Assembly: GCA_028285595.1 (NCBI GenBank)
Contig: JANQOW010000029.1
Coordinates: 1-64,000 of the forward strand
DNA: 64,000 nt
Source: Hyphomicrobiales bacterium
GTDB lineage: Bacteria > Pseudomonadota > Alphaproteobacteria > Rhizobiales > CAJQND01
Reading direction: 5' to 3'
Under the pieces are notes generated by a model. That model was not told where the DNA came from. It ran no database searches and saw nothing but the letters and a program-made list of their open reading frames with translations. This document shows, one piece after another, positions 27,834 to 35,408 of the stretch. The translations under genes were made by a program, and so were the position numbers. Position 1 is the stretch's first letter; every line of letters starts with the position of its first letter.

Positions 27834-28244
27834 CTTCTATCCCTCACTGTTCCGGGTATGTATTTCCCTCCGCGGCGTCTTCGCGCCCCAGACGTCAGCA
27901 GCAAGATGAAAGATTCAACAGTCTGCTCTTGGAAATAATGACATCAGAAACAAGAGTTAAGAGGTCAGGCTTGACTTCTGCAACACCAATAAATGGTACT
28001 GAAACTTCAAAGGTACCCAGTTTCTATATTTCAAATATCTACATGCCGCGCCAGCGCTCGCGAGAAAATTGGGCCGGGCGCGCGCCCACTTTGCGCGGGG
28101 GTGACGTGTCCATCGGGCACCACGGCAAAAGATGCTTGATAGCGCTTGTTTTCAGTTACTATTGTTCGCCAAGCAGACCAAATGGGGACTTCACAGCGGC
28201 CATCACCGGCCGCCCTGCCCTGCCCAAGCAACGGAGCAAACAGC
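27834..28244 (+). other. 411-base intergenic region before the hydantoin operon
   Basis: Divergent control region between the VPLPA-CTERM gene and the carbamoylase gene. Part of it (27950-28040) is noticeably A/T-rich, and it must hold both promoters, but I could not fix -35/-10 pairs. No gene or RNA is supported; the start of the carbamoylase frame can be pushed back to 28146 only through an unlikely N-terminus. Confidence 0.4.
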
Positions 28245-29183
28245 ATGCGCGAGATAGTCATCGGCGGCGCCCAGATGGGCCCGATCCAGAAAGCGGACAG
28301 TCGTGAGGCGGTCGTGGCGCGCATGACCGCGCTGCTCGATCAGGCCATCGCCGCCAAATGCGACCTCGTCGTTTTTCCTGAGCTGTGCCTGACCACCTTT
28401 TTCCCCCGCTGGATGATGGAAGATCAGGCTGAGGTTGATACCTGGTTTGAAACCCAAATACCGAACGCGGCAACCCAACCCCTGTTCGACCGGGCGGCGG
28501 CGGCCAATGTGGCGATTTCATTCGGCTTTGCCGAATTGACGCCAGAGGGGCGCCATTTCAACACGCAGATCCTCACCGATCGGAACGCGGAGATTATCGG
28601 CCGCTACCGCAAGGTCCACCTGCCGGGCCACGTGGAATATGAAGCCGAGCGCAGCCACCAGCATCTTGAAAAGCGCTACTTTGAGCCGGGCGATCTTGGC
28701 TTTCCGGTCTGGCGCAATCTGGATGCCTGGATGGGCATGCTGATCTGCAACGACCGCCGCTGGCCTGAGGCCTACCGCGAAATGGGCCTGCAGGGCGTCG
28801 AGCTGGTCATGCTCGGCTACAACACGCCAACCACCAACGGCCAGGGCGGCAACGAGGATCTTGAGAAACGGATCTTCCATTCAACCATGTCGATGCAATC
28901 TGGGGCCTACCAAAACTCCTGCTGGGTGGTTGGCGTTGCCAAGGCCGGGGTTGAGGATGGCCACGGGCTGTTCGCCGGCTCCGTTATCGTTGATCCGGAC
29001 GGGATGGTGGTTGAAGAGGCGACCACTGACGGGGATGAGTTGCTGGTGCACGCCTGCGACATGGACAAGGCGCTGTTTGGCAAGCGCACGATCTTTGATT
29101 TCAAAAAGCATCGGCGCATTGAGCACTACTCCCGCATCACCTCGCAGACCGGCGTGATCTATCCGGACGGGACAGCGGGATGA
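28245..29183 (+). CDS. N-carbamoyl-D-amino acid hydrolase
   Basis: 312 residues from ATG 28245. Nitrilase superfamily with the Glu-Lys-Cys triad visible as E46 (VVFPELC), K123 (RYRKVHLPG) and C168 (LICNDRRWPE); the ICNDRRWPE block is specific to D-carbamoylases. It removes the carbamoyl group from N-carbamoyl-D-amino acids, giving the free D-amino acid, CO2 and ammonia. Its stop overlaps the hydantoinase start (ATGA), and the racemase follows, so the pathway is complete. Confidence 0.95.
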   Translation: MREIVIGGAQMGPIQKADSREAVVARMTALLDQAIAAKCDLVVFPELCLTTFFPRWMMEDQAEVDTWFETQIPNAATQPLFDRAAAANVAISFGFAELTPEGRHFNTQILTDRNAEIIGRYRKVHLPGHVEYEAERSHQHLEKRYFEPGDLGFPVWRNLDAWMGMLICNDRRWPEAYREMGLQGVELVMLGYNTPTTNGQGGNEDLEKRIFHSTMSMQSGAYQNSCWVVGVAKAGVEDGHGLFAGSVIVDPDGMVVEEATTDGDELLVHACDMDKALFGKRTIFDFKKHRRIEHYSRITSQTGVIYPDGTAG

Positions 29184-30625
29184 GCTTTGACCTTGTGATC
29201 AAAGGCGGCGAGATCGCCACCGCCGAGGCCCGCTACCACGCAGACATCGGCATTAAGGACGGCAAGATAGCGGCGATCTCCGAGGGGCTGTCAGCCTCCG
29301 ATGAGATCAATGCCCAAGGCCGCCTGGTTCTGCCAGGGGGGATCGAAACCCACTGTCACATCGCCCAGGAAAGCGGCATGGGGCTGATGTGCACCGATGA
29401 TTATGAAAGCGGATCGCGTGCCGCCGCGTTTGGCGGAAACGCTTCGTTCGTTCCCTTCGCCGCGCAGCGCAAAGGCTGGGGGGTGCTGGAAACGCTGGAG
29501 ACCTATGACGGCCGCGCCGCGCCGAAGTCCTATCTCGATTGGGGCTATCACCTGATCATCTCCGACCCGACCGAGGCGGTCCTGGCAGAGCTGCCCAAGG
29601 CGTTTGAGCGCGGCGTGACCTCCTTCAAGGTCTTCATGACCTACGACATTGCCCTTAACGACAAACAGTTCCTGGACATCCTCTCCGTCGCCAAGACCCA
29701 CGGCGCCATCACCATGGTGCATGCGGAGAACCGGGACATGATCGCCTGGACAACCGCCCGGATGCTCGCGGCCGGTCATACGGAACCCAAATACCACGCG
29801 CCGTCGCGGCCCGCCGCGGCGGAGGTTGAGGCGATCAACCGGGCCATAAGCCTGGCCCGCATGGTCGATGCGCCCCTGTTCATCGTCCATGTGTCCACCG
29901 AGGGCGGGGCTGAGGCGGTGCGCAAGGCGCGGCGCGAGGGCGCCAAGGTGTTTGCGGAAACCTGTCCGCATTACCTGTTCCTCACAGCGAATGACCTTGA
30001 TCGCCCCGGACTGGAAGGCGCGAAATATATCTGTTCCCCGCCGATGCGGGACGCAGCCACTCAAGACATTTTGTGGGATCACATTCAACGCGGCACCTTT
30101 GAGGCCGTGACGTCCGACCACGCGCCGTTCAGCTTTGATGAGAAGGGCAAGTTCGCAAACGGCCACGACGTTCCCTTCACAAAGATCGCCAACGGCATGC
30201 CGGGGATTGAGATGCGGCTGCCGCTGATGTTCTCTGAAGGTGTGGTCAAAGGGCGGATCGGCCTGGAGCGCTTTGTGCATTTGACCGCCACCAATCCCGC
30301 GCGGCTGTTCGGCATGAGGGGTAAAGGTGTTATTGCGGTTGGCGCTGACGCCGACATCGCCATCTGGGATCCGAAGGAGGACTGGGTGGCCGGCGAATGT
30401 CATGATGACATGGACTACAATCCCTTCGAGGGCTGGCGCCTGACCGGGCGCCCCAAAACCGTGCTGAACCGGGGGCGGCGCGTGGTTGAAGACGGCGCGC
30501 TTACGGGCAAGCCGGGGGATGGGCGCTTCATCGCCCGCGCTCCGGTGGATCTGACCGGTTTTGGTGGCACGCACACACCGGAGTTGAACCCGGCAACGAA
30601 CTTTGGCGCAGATATCGCGCCATGA
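29180..30625 (+). CDS. D-hydantoinase / dihydropyrimidinase
   Basis: 481 residues. All di-metal ligands of the amidohydrolase barrel are present: H58 and H60 (ETHCH), the carboxylated K150 (SFKVFMTYD), H181 (MVHAEN), H237 (IVHVST) and D313 (TSDHAP). It opens hydantoin or dihydropyrimidine rings to N-carbamoyl acids. Overlap by four bases with the genes on both sides shows translational coupling with the carbamoylase and the racemase. Confidence 0.95.
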   Translation: MSFDLVIKGGEIATAEARYHADIGIKDGKIAAISEGLSASDEINAQGRLVLPGGIETHCHIAQESGMGLMCTDDYESGSRAAAFGGNASFVPFAAQRKGWGVLETLETYDGRAAPKSYLDWGYHLIISDPTEAVLAELPKAFERGVTSFKVFMTYDIALNDKQFLDILSVAKTHGAITMVHAENRDMIAWTTARMLAAGHTEPKYHAPSRPAAAEVEAINRAISLARMVDAPLFIVHVSTEGGAEAVRKARREGAKVFAETCPHYLFLTANDLDRPGLEGAKYICSPPMRDAATQDILWDHIQRGTFEAVTSDHAPFSFDEKGKFANGHDVPFTKIANGMPGIEMRLPLMFSEGVVKGRIGLERFVHLTATNPARLFGMRGKGVIAVGADADIAIWDPKEDWVAGECHDDMDYNPFEGWRLTGRPKTVLNRGRRVVEDGALTGKPGDGRFIARAPVDLTGFGGTHTPELNPATNFGADIAP

Positions 30626-31272
30626 CCGGGCCCATCGTCGTCATCAACCCGAACTCCAACCAGGCGGTGACCGACGGTCTGGCCGATGCACTGTCCGGGT
30701 TTCAGCTCCAGGGCGGCCCGGCGATTGAGTGCCTGACCTTGGCGGAAGGTCCGTTCGGCATAGAGAGCCAGGCGGACAGCGACTTGGTCGTCGCACCGCT
30801 GATCGACCTTGTGAAGCGCCGGGGTGATGCCGGCGCCTTCGTCATTGCGTGCTATTCCGACCCGGGTCTGGAGGCATGCCGCACGATCAGCGCTGTTCCG
30901 GTGTTCGGCATTCAGGAAAGCGGCGTTCTGGCGGCGCTGGCGCGGGGCGATCTGTTCGGTGTCATCGCCATCTCAGAAGGCTCGGTTGCGCGCCATCGGC
31001 GCTACATGCGCAGAATGGGTGTGCTGGACCGGCTTGCCGGCGAACGCGCCTTGAACATGTCGGTGGCCGAAACCGCGACGGGCAAAGACACCTTCGCAGC
31101 CCTGGAACGGACCGGCCGCAAGCTGGTGGACGACGGCGCCGACGCCATCGTTCTGGGCTGCGCCGGAATGGCAACGCATCGCAGCGCGCTGGAACACTCG
31201 ATCGGCGTTCCGGTGATCGACCCGACACAGGCGGCGGTCGCCATGGCGCTGGGCGCGGTTTTGCCGGGCTGA
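30622..31272 (+). CDS. Asp/Glu/hydantoin racemase
   Basis: 216 residues. Two catalytic cysteines occur in the family positions, IACYSDPG near residue 76 and LGCAGM near 178, and the N-terminus IVVINPNSN is diagnostic for hydantoin racemases. It would interconvert 5-substituted hydantoin enantiomers, so that the D-specific hydantoinase and carbamoylase can convert a racemate completely to D-amino acid. It is the last gene of the operon. Confidence 0.93.
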   Translation: MTGPIVVINPNSNQAVTDGLADALSGFQLQGGPAIECLTLAEGPFGIESQADSDLVVAPLIDLVKRRGDAGAFVIACYSDPGLEACRTISAVPVFGIQESGVLAALARGDLFGVIAISEGSVARHRRYMRRMGVLDRLAGERALNMSVAETATGKDTFAALERTGRKLVDDGADAIVLGCAGMATHRSALEHSIGVPVIDPTQAAVAMALGAVLPG

Positions 31273-31393
31273 AGGTCGGGAACGGGCTCTTTGTGGACCT
31301 TCGGGCTTTCAGGGATGGTTGGGAGCTTTATCCTCGAAGGCGGCCTTTGCCCAAAAGGGAATTGTTGCGCCAATGCAGAAGTTGCGGGTGACC

Positions 31394-31828
31394 TTAACAG
31401 CGTCTGGTTCGGTAGTTCTCAAATGTTTTCAGTAAGACTTTTGTCAAATTATCAGCCATCGGGAATTCATCGGTGTCTGCAACGATGCGCCTGATGGCTT
31501 CTTCCGTGATTTCAATAAGTTGTTGGGTGTTGATAGAATGATCCTGATGCCATTCTTCATCGACCTCCAGTGCAACTTTGAGCAAGTCTCCGGGGTAGAA
31601 ATCTCCTTCCGCCAGCGGGTTCTCACTCAGTACCTCCATAGCCATTGGCATCAGGGTTGGGAGACTGATTTGTTGACTTATCATCACGCGCAAGTCTTCC
31701 ACCGTGAACTTGCTAAGTTGTTTCTTTCTGAGCCTATGGCACGTCGTCACCAGATGTGATTGAAATTCGGGCTCTTCCCAGTATTCGTTCTCAATTTCTT
31801 CCAGGGTTCGATCATTCATGGCATCCAC
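31394..31828 (-). CDS. CdiI-like contact-dependent inhibition immunity protein
   Basis: 144 residues (141 from the internal ATG 31819). The block KFTVEDLRVMISQQISLPTL, then NPLAEGDFYPGDLLKVAL, is the pattern I associate with the CdiI immunity family found with CDI systems. The protein is acidic, as many immunity proteins are. No cdiA/cdiB-like toxin gene or haemagglutinin repeats lie in the window, so it is an orphan. It follows a short unknown frame and an IspZ-like membrane gene on the same strand. Confidence 0.65.
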   Translation of the reverse strand: MDAMNDRTLEEIENEYWEEPEFQSHLVTTCHRLRKKQLSKFTVEDLRVMISQQISLPTLMPMAMEVLSENPLAEGDFYPGDLLKVALEVDEEWHQDHSINTQQLIEITEEAIRRIVADTDEFPMADNLTKVLLKTFENYRTRRC

Positions 31829-31885
31829 TTTGCGCGGTTGTATTGCTCACAGCAGTGGCGTTTGCGGTATTGGTGGCGTTCGGCT

Positions 31886-32065
31886 TTACAGCCTTATTCG
31901 GTATATCGCCAACTCGGATTTGGGACCATATGCGTCGCAATGCCCCCCCGCACGTAAACGTCTACTCCGCTTCTCGTTAAAGCGTTCGAGGAATCGCTCA
32001 TCCACATCGCGCTCAAGTCCAAAGTGATGTCGCTTTGGGAAGAATTTGATCCAGCAGAGGATCAT
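31886..32065 (-). CDS. possible 59-residue protein coupled to the IspZ-like gene
   Basis: ATG 32065 overlaps the stop of the gene upstream in an ATGA arrangement, which favours real translation. The product starts MILCWIKFFPKRHHFGLERD and has a basic middle (NEKRSRRLR). No family recognised. It could instead be a decayed remnant of a toxin tail, since it lies directly before the CdiI-like gene. Confidence 0.35.
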   Translation of the reverse strand: MILCWIKFFPKRHHFGLERDVDERFLERFNEKRSRRLRAGGHCDAYGPKSELAIYRIRL

Positions 32066-33261
32066 CTGTGATCCGTCTTTCTGGACCAGGTGCGTTTACG
32101 CTGCCTCCGCTCCTTCTGCCGAGCAATTTGGCGGTCGATCGCGGGGAGCATTCCAGGCAAGCTGGCCATCATCATCCCGACGTAAAGCTCTAGGCGAAAG
32201 TATGCAAAGTACCACAACCAGCTTTCGAAGCTTAGGCTGGATCGGATCAGCTCGTTCAAAGCGGCGGCTACCAAGCACACACTCACAACCCCGATCATCA
32301 TTTTCTTGCGTTCAACCGCGTTGTATTCCAGCTCGCCTTTACGGTCCTCGGCCAGCCAAGTTCTGTTTTCCCAAAAGGCAAGAAACGCCTTTCCAGCACA
32401 GGTTAGTGCGAAGATGGTGGGAATAAGCTGTAGGTAAAACGCGTCACCTATGACAAGCGTCAGTGCATAGCAGGTTGTGGCGATCATTGAGTTTAGAAGG
32501 AGAGTTGAAAGCTTACCTGCTGCGATGTCCTTTCGGCCGCCGAGAAGCATCACCAAGGCAATCGGCACATGTACAATCACCCCGTATATGCAAGCCGCAC
32601 TCAGGCCGTAAAAGGCGAAAACAAGCAAGAATGGCAAAGGAAGCGCAAACAACACAAAGAGGATTAGGAGAACCGAATAGAAGGGATCTCCAAAAAGGTA
32701 CATGAACCGGTTTCCTCGAGTCGTTGAGACAGGAAACTCATCGGCGGTGTCAGGGAACCGCAACGGCCTGATCGGGTCCAGTCCCATGAAGTATTGATCA
32801 TTTGCAAATGCTCTCAGCTTGAACCGATAACTTGCCAATTCAGCTGAATCCAAGGTTGCCCTAACCAATTCCTCTAGTCCGTTGGCGACGTTCTTGACAT
32901 CACCATCAAATCGACAGGTGATCGTGTTCGCGTGTTCCTTCAACTCAACAGCTAAAGAAGTTTGGTTGAGAAGACGGGAAATCTCGTTCTTTGATGTCGT
33001 TTCATCCGACAGGCTTACATCGCAGCCAGCTTGGTCAAATTCCACGAAGAGCTTCCTTGTCTGCGCCTCGTCAGAGATTTCAACGGCACGAGGGCCGACT
33101 GTGGCCGACATCATGATTGAAACGATCCTTCGAAGATTGGTTAGTCTACCAAGCTCGCTCACAGCCTGAACTTTTGTTGGCTCTATGCGAAGCGCAAACC
33201 AGAACAGCCATCCAATCAAAACAAACGCAAAGGCAGGAATAACCAATGGCCAAAAACTCAT
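32062..33261 (-). CDS. membrane protein with C-terminal IspZ/YciB-like domain
   Basis: 399 residues. One N-terminal membrane helix (about 5-24) is followed by a polar domain (30-180) of unknown type and then about six hydrophobic helices (195-372). The helical part resembles the septation protein IspZ/YciB: FYLQLIPTIFALTCAGKAFL, the AALNELI motif (333-339) and SFESWLWYFAYF. IspZ proteins are normally about 180 residues, so this is an unusual extended or fused form. The tail is very basic (RQKERRQRKR). Codon use looks less GC-rich than the core genes. Confidence 0.55.
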   Translation of the reverse strand: MSFWPLVIPAFAFVLIGWLFWFALRIEPTKVQAVSELGRLTNLRRIVSIMMSATVGPRAVEISDEAQTRKLFVEFDQAGCDVSLSDETTSKNEISRLLNQTSLAVELKEHANTITCRFDGDVKNVANGLEELVRATLDSAELASYRFKLRAFANDQYFMGLDPIRPLRFPDTADEFPVSTTRGNRFMYLFGDPFYSVLLILFVLFALPLPFLLVFAFYGLSAACIYGVIVHVPIALVMLLGGRKDIAAGKLSTLLLNSMIATTCYALTLVIGDAFYLQLIPTIFALTCAGKAFLAFWENRTWLAEDRKGELEYNAVERKKMMIGVVSVCLVAAALNELIRSSLSFESWLWYFAYFRLELYVGMMMASLPGMLPAIDRQIARQKERRQRKRTWSRKTDHR

Positions 33262-33333
33262 GCCGACACTTCTTTGATATCGAACACTGTTTTCATCCGA
33301 ACATTCATCACGACGTTCAATGACCAGCTTGGA

Positions 33334-33471
33334 TCATTTGTCCCACACGCCATACCGCCTCTCGACCATCGCGGTGGCACGTTCCAGGAGTCGTGCATAC
33401 TCCGAGTGAAACGGTTCTGCACGATCGATATTGATTGAGACTGCGCCTGAACTGTCTAAATCGCTACTCAT
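33334..33471 (-). CDS. possible 45-residue small protein
   Basis: A complete short frame from ATG 33471, preceded by GGCGGA, encodes a product starting MSSDLDSSGAVSINIDRAEP and ending ERRYGVWDK. It lies 72 bases upstream of the IspZ-like gene on the same strand and might be the first gene of that unit. No family and no other support. The stretch 33472-33735 shows no gene. Confidence 0.25.
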   Translation of the reverse strand: MSSDLDSSGAVSINIDRAEPFHSEYARLLERATAMVERRYGVWDK

Positions 33472-33735
33472 AGTATTTTCCGCCGCTGTGCAGTATTTGA
33501 GCTGCTCGCTGCCAGGGGTTCTTGGTCACCGGTGCAAGATCAAGGTCGGTTGCATCTTGATCGCTCATTTTGAAATGATCGACTTCAGGAATATTGCGTG
33601 TCAAGAAAGTCTGTAGCGATTTTGGGCAATTGCTCGTCTGCGCCTCTCAAAATATGTCCGCTAAGGGGATTGGTGACCCCTTTCGGAAATGCGCAGGCAA
33701 GTTATCCTGGTCGAGCGAGGGCTTCCTGCTCGGCG

Positions 33736-34980
33736 TTAGGCCGCGCGTTGGAGTGGCCGGCGGGGACGTCGCCGCCTTTTGGGGGAGCGCGGTTTGGATC
33801 GGTTGCTGTCCCCTTTTTTCTGTTTCTTCAATAATGGGGTGAGCGCAATCGGCTCCCCGGCGGCAATTGTCAGCGAACGCTTGAGCAGCCGTTCGATCGC
33901 GCGCAAGTAAGGCTGCTCGGCAGGATCGCAAAAAGATATGGCCGTCCCAGAGGCGCCCGCTCTCGCGGTGCGTCCGATCCGGTGGACATAGCTCTCCGGC
34001 TCGTTCGGCAGTTCGTAGTTTATGACGTGCGTGACTTCATCAATGTCGATGCCGCGCGAGGCGATGTCTGTTGCCACGAGAACGCGGATGCGCCCGCTCC
34101 GGAAGTTCTCCAAGGTGCGCTGCCGTGCGCCTTGCGTTTTGTTGCCGTGTATGGCTTCGGCGCTGACGCCATCGCGGCTGAGTTTTTTCACCACCTTGTC
34201 AGCGCCATACTTGGTGCGCGTGAAAACGATGACCCGTTCCATCTCAGGCGCCGCCAGAAGCTCTGCCAATCTTGCTTGCTTGTTCGCGGCCGCAATATAG
34301 TGAACAGTCTGATCGATCCGGTCGACCGCGACGCTCTTGGCCGCGATCTCAATGCGCTCTGGGTTGTTCAACACTTCGCCGGCAAGCTTCGCCACCTCTT
34401 TTGGCATTGTTGCCGAAAACAGAAGGGTTTGGCGTTCGGCCGGCAGGTCCGCGACAATCCGCCGAACGTCGCGGATGAACCCCATGTCGAACATGCGGTC
34501 CGCCTCGTCGAGGATGAGATAATCAGTCTGGCTGAGATCGGCGTGCCCCCGTTTGATAAGGTCAAGAAGCCGGCCCGGGGTCGCAACGAGAATATCTGTG
34601 CCACGCTTCAGGGCATTGATCTGCGGGCGCTGGCTGACGCCGCCCATAATAACGGCCTGCTCCAGTTTAAGGTGGCGCCCATAGGTTTTGATGCTCTTGG
34701 AAATTTGGATCACCAGCTCGCGGGTCGGCGCAAGGATAAGCGCCCGGGCACAGCGCGGGCCGGTCCGCCGGCCTCTCTGGCTGAGCTTGTGCAGAAGCGG
34801 CAAGGTAAAAGCCGCGGTCTTGCCGGTGCCGGTCTGTGCGATGCCGAGCAGATCGCTCCCCTTTAGAAGCAAGGGTATGGCTTCGGCTTGGATCGGGGTT
34901 GGCGTTTCGTAGCCTGCATCCGTCAGGGCACGCAGGAGTTGCCCGGTCAAGCCGAGCTTGGAGAATTTCAATTCGTTCAC
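33736..34980 (-). CDS. DEAD-box ATP-dependent RNA helicase, RhlE-like
   Basis: About 414 residues from GTG 34980 (GAGG upstream); a TTG 12 codons earlier is the alternative. Q motif (ETPTPIQ), Walker A AQTGTGKT, PTRELV, GGVSQ, TPGRLLDL, DEAD, SAT, and the C-terminal VATDIASRGID and HRIGRTARAG motifs are all present. The tail is rich in Lys, Arg, Ser and Pro, typical of RhlE-type helicases that remodel RNA in ribosome assembly or cold adaptation. Confidence 0.93.
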   Translation of the reverse strand: MNELKFSKLGLTGQLLRALTDAGYETPTPIQAEAIPLLLKGSDLLGIAQTGTGKTAAFTLPLLHKLSQRGRRTGPRCARALILAPTRELVIQISKSIKTYGRHLKLEQAVIMGGVSQRPQINALKRGTDILVATPGRLLDLIKRGHADLSQTDYLILDEADRMFDMGFIRDVRRIVADLPAERQTLLFSATMPKEVAKLAGEVLNNPERIEIAAKSVAVDRIDQTVHYIAAANKQARLAELLAAPEMERVIVFTRTKYGADKVVKKLSRDGVSAEAIHGNKTQGARQRTLENFRSGRIRVLVATDIASRGIDIDEVTHVINYELPNEPESYVHRIGRTARAGASGTAISFCDPAEQPYLRAIERLLKRSLTIAAGEPIALTPLLKKQKKGDSNRSKPRSPKRRRRPRRPLQRAA

Positions 34981-35408
34981 GTTTATAGGGTCCTCATGCG
35001 CCGGGTGGACGCGCAAAACAATTGCGTGGCAGACCCAGCCATGCCGTCTTGACCCATGCGCAGTTGGACCAGATGGATTTTGGTTGAAAATCAGTTCCCG
35101 CAGCGTTCAGACTTAATGATCAAAGCAGAACTGCGCTGTCGCGGGAGCCTTTGAGCGGTACATGGGCCGACCGGCCCTGAAAGTCAAGCGATGTCGTCGC
35201 TAATGGATGATATCGTTAAGGCTGGGCGATCCGGGTGCAAGAGCGGCGATCAATCATTTTTCAGAGCAGTTCGGGATCTTTTCGTTGGTCGCACAGGTCG
35301 CGGTTGAGTTATCCGCTTGTCATGTTCTTCTATACCGATTTGTTTACATCCGCACAGGCCAACTTTATTCTGCAGAAAGCGCCGGTTCCGTAAAAGGAGA
35401 TGGTTTAA
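34981..35408. other. 428-base divergent intergenic region
   Basis: Lies between the helicase (leftward) and the TAXI-caspase gene (rightward). It ends with a good AAAGGAG ribosome site for the latter. No other gene is supported. A helicase of this type may have a long 5' leader here, but no RNA fold was recognised by eye. Confidence 0.35.

Noticed and set aside
31756..31980. Plus-strand frames opposite the CdiI-like gene as a candidate toxin
   Set aside because: No ribosome site, no toxin motif, and they run across a stop-rich intergenic stretch.
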